A stretch of 44,670 nt of DNA from Flammeovirga sp. OC4 (lineage in GTDB: Bacteria; Bacteroidota; Bacteroidia; Cytophagales; Flammeovirgaceae): contig NZ_JTAM01000079.1 in the NCBI RefSeq assembly GCF_000812565.1, forward strand, positions 1 through 44,670. Reading direction: 5' to 3'. Position numbers and translations under genes: made by a program. Every line of letters starts with the position of its first letter. Position 1 is the stretch's first letter. Shown in pieces: positions 26,906 to 35,275 of the stretch. The notes beneath the pieces are model-generated. The model worked only from the letters and a program-made list of their open reading frames with translations. It was not told the DNA's origin and searched no databases.

Positions 26906-28027
26906 TCAAAATGCTATACAATCGTCTTTGGTTACCAATTTCCTTCTAAAATTATCTTTGTTGGGAAAACATCTTGAAATATTAGCTATTCTATCAAAAG
27001 AATCATCTCTTCCATTATCATCAATATGATAATGAGCATATATTTTCTTACAATTTTGATGAGTGAATATTTCTTTTAATAAAGTCCTATCGGATGCTCC
27101 ACAAGAGTGACCAATAACAATAACATCATAAGCATCTATATCAATGTAATTGTGTATTTTTTTAATTTTATCATTTTCTTGATATTTTAATGATTTGATA
27201 TACTTCAACAAATCATTATTCTCTTTACTTTCTAACTCTTTATATTTATCACTTTCTTCATTTCCAAATCCGAAAAGAGCTTGATCACTAAACTTCTTAA
27301 ATAACTCTCCATGGATATTTACCATTGTGCCAAATTTGTCTAAAGTCGCTCTTAATATAAGATTTAGAGTTTTGGTATAATTAAAGTTAACTACTAAAAA
27401 ATCAGTATTCTGAAACGATGTGACAATTTCTTTCGGATAACAATCTCTAATTAAATGATTTTTAGACTTGACCTCTTCAGTTAAATAATCTACTAATAAA
27501 TCTCTAACCTCTATAAGATCTATATTCAGTTTTTCCTTGTCATCAAATTGAACTTCAGTTATGACTTCATTCGTATATTCTATTTTTTTTACAATTTCTC
27601 CATTTAAGGCTCTAAAATATTCCATCTCTATATCCACCCAGTTTTTTGAATTTTTATAGATAATATGACCCAAAAATGGATTTTTAAACCTGACTACAGT
27701 CTTTATATTTTGGTTATCAATATACTTTATCTCTTCACCTTTTTCTCTAGGAAATAGCTCAGACACAGAATATTCACCGGATTTTGATAATGGCTGACTC
27801 TGCCTCATTAATAACAATTCATAAAATTCATTTGAACGAATATTTTCCTCTCTTAAATTATCATTTATAACATGAGGTCTAGCATATACTCCTTCTACTC
27901 TCACACTATTTTCATTAAATATAGATGCAATAAATTGGCTATAACTTGATCTTAAACCACAAGATAAATCAAAACCATTTCCAAGTATTACTAATTTTCT
28001 TTCTTTGTTCTCTGTTTTATTTGCCAT
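26906..28027 (-). CDS. AbiH-family abortive-infection protein
   Basis: A 373-residue protein of the bacteriophage abortive infection AbiH family. The hallmark N-terminal motif is LVILGNGFDLSCGLRSSY (about 12-29). A late GHS motif, VIVIGHSCGASD (about 306-318), is the second family signature. In between lie charged, asparagine-rich segments including FLVVNFNYT. There is no signal peptide; the protein is cytoplasmic. AbiH acts in phage defence in Lactococcus, but its mechanism is not well known. The gene is visibly more AT-rich than its neighbours, unrelated to galactan use and flanked by repeats, which suggests acquisition by transfer. It appears to be a single-gene unit. Confidence 0.82.
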   Translation of the reverse strand: MANKTENKERKLVILGNGFDLSCGLRSSYSQFIASIFNENSVRVEGVYARPHVINDNLREENIRSNEFYELLLMRQSQPLSKSGEYSVSELFPREKGEEIKYIDNQNIKTVVRFKNPFLGHIIYKNSKNWVDIEMEYFRALNGEIVKKIEYTNEVITEVQFDDKEKLNIDLIEVRDLLVDYLTEEVKSKNHLIRDCYPKEIVTSFQNTDFLVVNFNYTKTLNLILRATLDKFGTMVNIHGELFKKFSDQALFGFGNEESDKYKELESKENNDLLKYIKSLKYQENDKIKKIHNYIDIDAYDVIVIGHSCGASDRTLLKEIFTHQNCKKIYAHYHIDDNGRDDSFDRIANISRCFPNKDNFRRKLVTKDDCIAF

Positions 28028-28199
28028 TACTTATTAAAGATTATTGCTTTAATAAAGATCCGAAAAAAAGACTTCTAGTTAAACTAAATCCTTGTCTACT
28101 TTTATCATCTTTAGAGATTTACTAATATTTAATCAAGCTAGTATTAACATCATCATTATAATAATAGAAGACGTTTCATAGTTTACTACTCTAAAAAAC

Positions 28200-28231
28200 A
28201 CCCTGAAAGAACACTAACGCTCCTTCAGGGT
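28200..28231 (-). terminator. Terminator after the T9SS beta-helix gene
   Basis: ACCCTGAA (28200-28207) and TTCAGGGT (28224-28231) form a hairpin. Read on the minus strand it is followed by GTTTTTTAG. It lies about 40 bases beyond the stop at 28274. Confidence 0.8.
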
Positions 28232-28273
28232 ATTTCCATATTTTTATGGCTTATCAATATGTATTTCTAAAGA

Positions 28274-31072
28274 TTACTTGATCATAATCTGTTGTGATTT
28301 TGTGTAATTTTCAGAAGTTACTTTAATCACGTAAATACCACTATCTACACTGTTTAGATTAATAGTACTTTCATCCGATGAAAGTAATTGATCATAGATC
28401 AACTGCCCTAAAGTGTTATAGACGGTGACTCTTACCTCTCCTAAATCTTGGCTACTTCTGATATTGAAGATGCCCGAAGAAGGATTGGGATAGACCACAA
28501 ATTCAATAGCTCCACTTATCTCATCTTCTAAGTTTCTGACCCTAGCTGAGGAAGGTGTACCTTCTGTGATTTTGAATTGCTGCCAATTGGATGCTCCAGT
28601 ACTTGTACAAAGCATATTATTTCTTATAAACAAAGCATTGTTGCCCTTTAATGCGTAAATATCATTTCCATAGTCTACCATTTCAAATTTTTCCCATGCC
28701 CCTATTGAAGTTCTGATACACGTCAGCTCCTTGTTACCATTCTCAGAACTTACGTACAAACCATTACTTCCTTTGAAAGAGAATGTACCATCTCCGTTAT
28801 CAATGATTTCAAAAAGCTCTGTAGTTCCCACTGAAGAAGATGTTCCTAATACATTCGGGTTGGCTGAACTCATATAATCAAAGCTTCCTTGATTTTGGAA
28901 AGAATATAATACTGAGCCTGCCGTAACGTCAAAAGTAGTAGAAACATAATCTAAGTTAGAACCAAAATTTCCACCAACAGGTCGTATTGAAACGCCAAGT
29001 TTATAGTTGTTGCCTGCTGCCCACGCAGATGGCTGCGTAAGTGTAAGAGTTTGAGTCCCTGTTCCTGCATTGACGGTTTGTTTTGAACTTGTCAACCACA
29101 ATCCTGATGGGTCATTAACCAAGACGACCAATTCATATTGTGCGGTTGCCTGATAGCTGACTTGAACATTGAAGCTATCGCCAGTGGCAACCGTTTGAGG
29201 AGCCGATGCAATACTAACACTATTGGTTGAAGGCAGGTCACCTACAGGTGTCCAATCTGCACCAGGAACCCACATCGTTCCTCCTCTCTCATAAGCCCCA
29301 ATGTCTGGAGCATTACCCACATAACCATCCGTAAAACCTGGAATTACTTTTCCTGCATCTACTAAGTAAGATCCACTCTTAGGCTCAAAGTTCATTGTGC
29401 TAACATTCGTAAATGGATTATTGGCATTGATGATATTTTGTGGTTGAATATCAGTACCAAACCATGGTGCAGTACTCGCATAATTATTAATTAGTACCAC
29501 ATCATCCATTGTATAGCCATTTTCCCAACGTCCCATGCCTTCCAAAGCATCATAAATAGAGTTGTTGAAAAAGTCTAAGCCCCAGTTGTCCCAGTTGATT
29601 TGAATGCCCGTCCATGATACATTATAAACAACGTTATTGTATACTTGGTAGCCTTTACTGTTATTATCAAGGTAAATACCCGCCACTTTATAGCCGGCAT
29701 GAGGAGCAGCAGTAGAATTATGGAACCAGTTATGATGTATCACTGAGTTCTTGTAATCTGCATTTCCTACAGTATAGAAAACGCCTCCATCAGCATTCAT
29801 CTTCATTACATCATACACATCGTTGTAGGCTACAGTGGCATTAGAACCACTCACATAAATACCGCTTCGGCCACCGCCATAAACTGTATTATTTTCAATC
29901 ACTGTTCCAGGGCAGTTGGAACGAATAGGCTCAGCGTGAATACCTAATGTATTAAAGTTTCTTACCACGTTATTTCTAATCGTAGTGTTTTGAGATCCTT
30001 TCCAAGCAGCCAGCATTGAAATACCATTTGCTGTACCATTTTCGATCAGATTTTTCTCAATCAATGTATTACTTCCTTCTACCGTAATAGATCCAGAACC
30101 AATTTGAGCATCCGTATTATCCAACTCGTCTAAGATTGGAATACCATGACGGATCGTTGAGTTTTTCACCACATTGTTATTACCAGTGATCAACACAATA
30201 CCTCCAAAAGTTTCGATACCATCTAAAACGATATAGTTTTTCGATACTTTGAATGTATACTCACGCGCTCTGTATTCACATTTACCGGCAGTAGGATTTG
30301 CATTGTTCGGTGCTTTGAAATAGATAACCTTATTGGTTGCATCATAATAGTACTCTCTTTGGATGTCCAAAGCATCTAAACTGTTGAACAAATAAAAGAT
30401 ACCTTTGTGACCGTTTCTTGTAACGGTTGGATTGTGTACACCAAAAGGCCACTTTGTAATATCTACCCCTTCAAAATCAATTCTTGAAGTAGATGAAGCG
30501 GTAATTTTTCGAGTAAAACTAGCCCCAGAGTGTCCTCCTAAATACCACATATAACCTTCACTCCAATCATAATTTGGAATACCAGAATACGTGATATGAG
30601 AAGCCGAACCTCCTGTAATGTAATTCGCATCTACAGTAAAAGGATCATTGTCCGCATTGTTTGGCCAACGGGCAATGTCCATCATACTTCCATCATAAAA
30701 CAATGCATTGTGTTCTATCCCTAACGGCATTGTTACATTGGCTTTGTAGATGTTGTTGTTGGTCAAAGTCCAACTGTTGATTTCCTCCACGGCAGAAACG
30801 ACGACGGTTTCTCCCTGAGCTGCTTTAAAAGTAATAGGATTTCCTGAAGTACCATTATTTACGGTCTCAACAGTCTCACGATAAGTACCTTGGTGAATCA
30901 CAATGACATCACCTGCAACGGCTACATTCGCTGCTTTTTGGATAGTTAAATAAGGATTTGAAGCTGTTCCGGAGTTGTTGTTGTTTCCATTTTTGGCAAC
31001 ATGGATTTCTTTTGCGGATACGACACCACAAAAACATGCCCATAACAGTAGGGCAATAAGCTGTTTTTTCAT
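28274..31072 (-). CDS. Secreted beta-helix protein with beta-trefoil/fascin-like and T9SS domains
   Basis: A 932-residue multidomain protein. Start set at ATG 31072 (MKKQLIALLLWACFCGVVSA signal); an in-frame GTG at 31120 adds 16 residues. Residues about 22-600 form a right-handed parallel beta-helix (EIHVAKNGNNNNSG N-cap, TIQKAANVAVAGDVI, then NNTVYGGGRSGIYV-type rungs), the fold of polysaccharide lyases and some hydrolases. A sandwich module at about 615-717 is shared with GH86 and the GH16 at 33627. A repeat domain at about 720-837 (SFKGSNGLYVSSENG, YALKGNNALFIRNN) looks like a fascin or beta-trefoil sugar-binding domain. The T9SS tail starts near 854 (FVVYPNPSSG). It is predicted to be exported to the surface. 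Enzyme family and substrate are not recognised. Confidence 0.8.
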   Translation of the reverse strand: MKKQLIALLLWACFCGVVSAKEIHVAKNGNNNNSGTASNPYLTIQKAANVAVAGDVIVIHQGTYRETVETVNNGTSGNPITFKAAQGETVVVSAVEEINSWTLTNNNIYKANVTMPLGIEHNALFYDGSMMDIARWPNNADNDPFTVDANYITGGSASHITYSGIPNYDWSEGYMWYLGGHSGASFTRKITASSTSRIDFEGVDITKWPFGVHNPTVTRNGHKGIFYLFNSLDALDIQREYYYDATNKVIYFKAPNNANPTAGKCEYRAREYTFKVSKNYIVLDGIETFGGIVLITGNNNVVKNSTIRHGIPILDELDNTDAQIGSGSITVEGSNTLIEKNLIENGTANGISMLAAWKGSQNTTIRNNVVRNFNTLGIHAEPIRSNCPGTVIENNTVYGGGRSGIYVSGSNATVAYNDVYDVMKMNADGGVFYTVGNADYKNSVIHHNWFHNSTAAPHAGYKVAGIYLDNNSKGYQVYNNVVYNVSWTGIQINWDNWGLDFFNNSIYDALEGMGRWENGYTMDDVVLINNYASTAPWFGTDIQPQNIINANNPFTNVSTMNFEPKSGSYLVDAGKVIPGFTDGYVGNAPDIGAYERGGTMWVPGADWTPVGDLPSTNSVSIASAPQTVATGDSFNVQVSYQATAQYELVVLVNDPSGLWLTSSKQTVNAGTGTQTLTLTQPSAWAAGNNYKLGVSIRPVGGNFGSNLDYVSTTFDVTAGSVLYSFQNQGSFDYMSSANPNVLGTSSSVGTTELFEIIDNGDGTFSFKGSNGLYVSSENGNKELTCIRTSIGAWEKFEMVDYGNDIYALKGNNALFIRNNMLCTSTGASNWQQFKITEGTPSSARVRNLEDEISGAIEFVVYPNPSSGIFNIRSSQDLGEVRVTVYNTLGQLIYDQLLSSDESTINLNSVDSGIYVIKVTSENYTKSQQIMIK

Positions 31073-31149
31073 AGCTAGTGAAATAATAGTTAAACGATTG
31101 GTTATGCGATCTTTGAGCACGTTCCGTATGCTCTTTATTTAAGTACCTT

Positions 31150-31555
31150 TTAAACTAAATTATCGTTAACTTTCAATTGATCTTTCTACAAGCAATTATA
31201 GGATATACTTTCAAACTTCCTTCTTCTTCATTTTTGTCTTGAAACAAAAACGAAGCAAAAAATTCAAGGCTTAGAAGTCAAAAGCTAAATTCCACTTCTC
31301 TCGCCTAAATGATTTTAAACTCGCTGCGCTCAGACAGCAAAATCATTTTTAAGGGCTCAATACATGAAATTCTTAACGCTTTTCCCTTCAAGGCCAAGTT
31401 AGAGACTACTAAATGATTATCTAATCACAGGTCAAAAGAGAAGTTTTTTATAATTATTTTCTAAGATACATTGCAACGTCCTCGCGAACCACAATACATT
31501 ACCCTATATTCCTCGCAAAAAGAAATATATAAATTAACAAAAACTTAGTTTACAA
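31150..31555. repeat. MITE-like intergenic element, inverted copy
   Basis: Blocks of the 24630-25060 element recur here in reverse order and on the opposite strand: 'cttccttcttcttcattttt' near 31220, 'gaaacaaaaacgaagcaaaa' near 31240, 'aaattcttaacgcttttccc' near 31370 and 'ttgcaacgtcctcgcgaacc' at about 31471-31490. Ends resemble TTTAAACTAAAT and TTAGTTTACA. The palindrome is reduced to one arm. It sits directly upstream of the beta-helix gene. Confidence 0.7.
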
Positions 31556-31830
31556 AGTGTTAAGTATTTAAATAGTAACTCAACAAAAATTACTTTACGT
31601 GATTATTGGTTATCATTGGAGAAAAAGACATAATAATTCATGATTAGTGGGACTAATCGTTTCATTTAAAAATTGATTCATTTCAATACGATAGGAATAA
31701 AAAGGTAAAGTCATTTTTGTGTTGTTACTTAAGATCATTTCATACTAATTTTTTTCAATTTGCTTGATCTCCTTTAATTGAAGGTTGATAAATTTACCTC
31801 AAACACAAGTGTATTTATAACATATAATAA

Positions 31831-31861
31831 ATCCCCCATTGAATAGGGTGTAATTATCCCC
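31831..31861 (-). promoter_or_regulatory. G-rich candidate operator (copy upstream of the beta-helix gene)
   Basis: On the minus strand it reads GGGGATAATTAC, then CTATTCAATGGGGGAT, matching the motif at 33406-33434. It is about 760 bases upstream of the beta-helix start, with a MITE-like element between the two. Function is inferred. Confidence 0.35.
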
Positions 31862-31925
31862 TTTTTGAAGTGTAGAAGTAACAGATAAAAAGAGGAGAAA
31901 AAGTCGTTTTTGTAATGATAAAAAT

Positions 31926-31969
31926 AAAGTTCGTGAAGAGGATCTATTTTATCCTTCTTCACGAACTTT
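31926..31969 (-). terminator. Long hairpin, probable terminator downstream of the GH16 lipoprotein gene
   Basis: AAAGTTCGTGAAGAGGAT (31926-31943) pairs with 31951-31969 with a single bulged base. On the minus strand it is followed by a T-rich tract (TTTATTTTTATC). It lies about 200 bases after the GH16 stop; a small RNA end is another possibility. Confidence 0.55.
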
Positions 31970-32022
31970 GTTATTGGTATAGTGTCAACTAGATTTTCTT
32001 TGATTGAGATAGATTTTCATGA

Positions 32023-32103
32023 ATAGTATATGGTTATTTGTAGTGGTTCTGTAGGGTCGTTACAATGCAACGACCCTACAGAACTACACTTTAAATATAC
32101 TAT
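32023..32103. repeat. 81-base imperfect hairpin repeat
   Basis: Outer arms ATAGTATAT (32023-32031) and ATATACTAT (32095-32103). Inner arms TTCTGTAGGGTCGTT (32047-32061) and AACGACCCTACAGAA (32069-32083), loop ACAATGC. It is a relative of the GGACGTTGCA hairpin at 24702 and 33521, with changed but complementary stem bases. The following bases to about 32165 match 24770-24825 of the MITE-like element. Confidence 0.75.
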
Positions 32104-32172
32104 TGTAAAATACTCATCTTTCGATCAGTAATCAGAAAATCATTTTGTAGTACTTTCCTCGGCCTGAAGGAT

Positions 32173-33258
32173 TTAATCTTCCGCCTCTAACTTCCAGGTT
32201 CTGACCCACTTGAATTTTGTACTTCGATCTAACTTGGAATCATTAAAGCCCATATCGTCCCTTGCATCTTCTCTTACCCAATCATAAAAATTGCTTGACA
32301 TGATCAAACGTTGATCTGAGGTAAAAGGAACTGGAGGAGTCACTGATTTCACCAATCTGCCATCGATAAAAAAGTCGACTTGATTACCTCCCTCATGCCA
32401 CCATGCGGCATAAATATGGTATTCTTCACGGTTAAATTTCTCGAAGTTAATGTGTCCACCTTTACTTTGTCGGCTGCCATTGTAAGCACAATTAGTAGAG
32501 TGGCGATGGGTATTAAAATGAAAGATTTGATCCCATTTTGAATTCACTGCCCAGTCATCTTTGGTCCAATCGTCAGTTTTCGACCCTAAAAATCGACCCA
32601 CACATTCCTGAATGTCCAATTCTAGGTTTTCACCATCTGATGTAGTAGTACAAGGTACTGGTGGTGTTTTCAACCAAAAAGCAGAAGACATCACTGTAGA
32701 ACTTGATTGCATTTCCGCTTCAAAATAATAACCCGGTTTACCCATTGTTTTGGAAGACACATAGGCACCTCCATACCATCTTTTAGCCGGTTGGCTTGTG
32801 TCGTCTTTCGGGCTGTACTGGGGTTCATCATACATTTTGGCTTCAATTCTTAGTTCTCCTTCTTCAATGCTTACATTTTCAGCTGAAAAAAGGCAACGGG
32901 TAGAACCATACCAACCTCTATCCGAGAAAGAACCATTCGCATTTTCCCATAAAAACTCTGGGCTTTCGTTCCATTTTTCAAGATCGATATTTCCTTCTTC
33001 AAATTCATCTGAAAGAGCTTCTACCAATACCCATTTTGTATTAGAAGGTTTAGGGTCTTGATCCGCTAAGAAAACAGGTTGGGTGACTTCATCATTTTCT
33101 TCTTCGGGTTCCTCCTCTTTGGGTGGTTCTTCGTTTTCACCTTGTTCTTCTTCAATTTTGGTGACCTCATCGATGACGTCTTCTGCATCACAAGAAGCCA
33201 TAAAAAGGGTAGCTGCCAAAATCAAAAGGTGTAACATGTTTACTCGGTAATTCTTCAT
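32173..33258 (-). CDS. GH16 beta-agarase/beta-porphyranase lipoprotein
   Basis: A 361-residue GH16 endo-hydrolase for beta-1,4 bonds in agar-type galactan. A lipoprotein signal ends FMASC (C23). An acidic, proline-containing linker (about 30-65, mainly Glu) then holds the catalytic domain away from the membrane. The domain runs from about 75 to the end. The catalytic signature is LELDIQE: nucleophile E213, D215 and acid/base E218. Substrate-site aromatics are plentiful (HIYAAWWHEGG, FFIDGRLVKS, FKWVRTWKL). The motif and flanks match the second GH16 at 33627, so the two probably share substrate class while differing in attachment: this one is anchored, the other exported by T9SS. Agarase versus porphyranase is undecided. 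Confidence 0.87.
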   Translation of the reverse strand: MKNYRVNMLHLLILAATLFMASCDAEDVIDEVTKIEEEQGENEEPPKEEEPEEENDEVTQPVFLADQDPKPSNTKWVLVEALSDEFEEGNIDLEKWNESPEFLWENANGSFSDRGWYGSTRCLFSAENVSIEEGELRIEAKMYDEPQYSPKDDTSQPAKRWYGGAYVSSKTMGKPGYYFEAEMQSSSTVMSSAFWLKTPPVPCTTTSDGENLELDIQECVGRFLGSKTDDWTKDDWAVNSKWDQIFHFNTHRHSTNCAYNGSRQSKGGHINFEKFNREEYHIYAAWWHEGGNQVDFFIDGRLVKSVTPPVPFTSDQRLIMSSNFYDWVREDARDDMGFNDSKLDRSTKFKWVRTWKLEAED

Positions 33259-33385
33259 TTCACTTTGTGTTATTTAAATTCATTTCATGTTAAAACACTT
33301 CTCTATCAATTCGATATTAGTGTTCTATTTATTATTGAATTAAAACTAGTGGAACAAAGTTTTTTGCTAAAAAACCAGCCGATAG

Positions 33386-33434
33386 TATTCAAGGGAGTAA
33401 TAGGCTATCCCCTTGAATAGAAGATATTTACCCC
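33386..33434 (-). promoter_or_regulatory. G-rich candidate operator upstream of the GH16 lipoprotein gene
   Basis: TATTCAAGGG (33386-33395) and CCCTTGAATA (33410-33419) are a perfect 10-base inverted repeat. The segment 33406-33434 reads on the minus strand GGGGTAAATATC, then CTATTCAAGGGGATA. Similar sequence occurs at 31831-31861 and 35174-35205. It is about 150 bases upstream of the GH16 start. Confidence 0.45.
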
Positions 33435-33449
33435 TCTACTATTAGTATG

Positions 33450-33617
33450 CTTTAAACTAAATGATCGATCACTATCAATAGATATTTTGTAATAACCTTT
33501 TAAAAAGGTAGTTCTGTAGGGACGTTGCATTGCAACGTCCTCGCGAACCACATTACACAACCATTTGACCTTTATAGAATCACCCATTAGAATTAATGGA
33601 TCCATAATTTACAGTGT
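33450..33617. repeat. Short MITE-like element with GTTGCATTGCAAC hairpin
   Basis: Lies between the two GH16 genes and fills the rest of that 368-base spacer. It starts TTTAAACTAAATGATCG, has the palindrome GGACGTTGCA-t-TGCAACGTCC at 33521-33541 followed by TCGCGAACCAC, and ends near AATTTACAG. It looks like a deleted version of the 24.6-kb element in reverse orientation. Confidence 0.65.
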
Positions 33618-33626
33618 ATTGTACTT

Positions 33627-35069
33627 TTATTTTTTGATGAAATTAAAAGTATGTGACATTTGTGTCGACTGTACCTTTAGGATATAAGAGCCTGCTTTTA
33701 AAGCTGAAACGTCTAATTTCCCTTTATTTTTCAATGTTTTATGAATCACTTTTTGACCCTTTACATTATATATATCTACAGAATATTTCCCTTTTGGAAC
33801 ATCTACCGTTAATGTATTTTCAGTGGGGTTCGGGTAAATTGCTACTTTCACAGAATCTAAATCATCGATGGACAAAACGGGTTCAGATGTAATGATGATA
33901 TTATCAATTTGTTCGTCAGAAAGATTGTCTTGTCCACCCACTGCACGAAGGCTAACTTTCCAAGAATAATTGTTTCCTGATGGAAGTGCCTCATCCATTT
34001 CCAATGCAATTGATGTTGTACCAAAGCCTTTTTCTATTGTTTTCTTAGCAGTATGTAAAACTTTGTTTGCCGACCAAACTTCTACCACGATTTCTCTTTT
34101 TTCATTGGCCACATAATCTACTTTAAAATCATAAGATTTGGCTGGAGGAACGTTGTTTGGTACTTCATTAAAACCTACAGACTCTTCAACATTTTCAGTG
34201 GATAATTCCCATGTTCTCACCCAATCATATTTTGTGGTTCTATCTTCCCAACTTCCCGTCATTCCTCCATCTGCAGGTGTTGGATTCCAATCATACGTTT
34301 CTGTTACTAATTTTATGTAAAGATCAATACTAAAATCTGCTGCTGGTGTTACAGAATATTGGTATACCCCATCTAGATAAAATAATATTTCATTTTTGCT
34401 TTTCCACCATGCACCATACACATGAAAATCATCGTACACTTTTCCTGAAGGAAGGTCTACACTATTTCCAACAGACCCCGTTGGTGTATCACAAGAAACG
34501 TTTCTACTGTGTGTATTAGAATGCATTGATTGATCAAAGTTTTCATTCCAAGATTGAGGGTTTGTCACTTGCCCCACACATTCTTGAATATCCAATTCAG
34601 TCACACGCTTATCACACCCCTGCCCTTCATTTTTATAATTGATTAACCAAAAAGTAGAAGATAAGAAAGTCTTGTTGGCTTTCATTCTACATTCAATATA
34701 GTTACCCACATTAACGTTTTTATTCGAAATAACGTGTCCACATCCATGCGTAAATGTTTGTCCATTGACCACTTCTTCTTTTTCCAACTGATAATTGGTG
34801 ATGCACATTGCCCCTTCTTTCACACTCACTGTATTTTCTTTAAAAAGGCCAGGTGCTCTACCAACCCAACGCTTTGGGTCTGTATTTTTCCATTTTACAA
34901 GATCTAATTCAGTCCCGTCAAAATCATCCGATACTTCAGGTCTTAATTGCCAAGAAGTACCTAAAGGTTTAGGATCATTTCCCTTTACAAATTCTGGTTG
35001 AGCGTAAAGGATATTGGATAACATCAGGAAAAACCCGATCCATAAAAAGTACATTTTTTGAGATTTCAT
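33627..35069 (-). CDS. GH16 beta-agarase/beta-porphyranase with T9SS sorting domain
   Basis: A 480-residue secreted GH16 enzyme. The signal peptide covers about 1-23 (ending LYAQ). The catalytic domain occupies about 25-285, with TELDIQE giving nucleophile E158, D160 and acid/base E163; KYDWVRTWEL closes the jelly roll as in the other GH16. A sandwich module at about 306-396 (EIVVEVWSANK, NYSWKVSLRAVGG) is shared with GH86 and the 28274 protein. A T9SS tail starts near 408 (VAIYPNPTEN, LKAGSYILKV). It is expected at the cell surface or released, making first cuts in agar or porphyran. The gene is divergent from the TPR-LuxR regulator at 35276. Confidence 0.88.
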   Translation of the reverse strand: MKSQKMYFLWIGFFLMLSNILYAQPEFVKGNDPKPLGTSWQLRPEVSDDFDGTELDLVKWKNTDPKRWVGRAPGLFKENTVSVKEGAMCITNYQLEKEEVVNGQTFTHGCGHVISNKNVNVGNYIECRMKANKTFLSSTFWLINYKNEGQGCDKRVTELDIQECVGQVTNPQSWNENFDQSMHSNTHSRNVSCDTPTGSVGNSVDLPSGKVYDDFHVYGAWWKSKNEILFYLDGVYQYSVTPAADFSIDLYIKLVTETYDWNPTPADGGMTGSWEDRTTKYDWVRTWELSTENVEESVGFNEVPNNVPPAKSYDFKVDYVANEKREIVVEVWSANKVLHTAKKTIEKGFGTTSIALEMDEALPSGNNYSWKVSLRAVGGQDNLSDEQIDNIIITSEPVLSIDDLDSVKVAIYPNPTENTLTVDVPKGKYSVDIYNVKGQKVIHKTLKNKGKLDVSALKAGSYILKVQSTQMSHTFNFIKK

Positions 35070-35173
35070 ATTCGTTCATTTGATTTCATACATATCAATC
35101 ACAATAAATACTTTTAAAAGGGATATTTCCGGAAGAACTTCATCAAACTTAAGTCAGAGTTTAGTAAGAAAAT

Positions 35174-35205
35174 TATCTCCCCTCATTTTCCTGAAAAATC
35201 TACCC
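35174..35205 (-). promoter_or_regulatory. G-rich candidate operator between GH16 and the regulator
   Basis: On the minus strand GGGTAGATTTTTC, then GAGGGGAGATA, similar in order and spacing to 33406-33434. It lies about 105-135 bases upstream of GH16 and 70-100 bases upstream of the regulator, so it could control both. Confidence 0.4.
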
Positions 35206-35275
35206 TATGAGAAGTGAATTTTAGAGGTTTTTTCTAATTCTTTGTTGTAGCTTTAATTACTAAACAGAAAATGGA

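Larger units (their letters stand above)
31073..32172. other. 1.1-kb gene-poor spacer made of repeats and regulatory-like sequence
   Basis: From left to right: a MITE-like element (31150-31555), an AT-rich stretch, the C-rich motif at 31831-31861, a long hairpin at 31926-31969, then the hairpin repeat at 32023-32165. A 62-codon ORF on the minus strand (31774-31962) overlaps the motif and hairpin and shows no protein-like features. I see no gene here. Confidence 0.6.

Noticed and set aside
31774-31962. 62-codon ORF on the minus strand in the repeat-rich spacer
   Set aside because: It overlaps a long hairpin and the G-rich motif and has no recognisable protein features; likely chance.
28274-35069. 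Possible SusC/SusD pair in the galactan region
   Set aside because: No TonB-dependent receptor plug/barrel or SusD-like lipoprotein was found among the genes on either strand.
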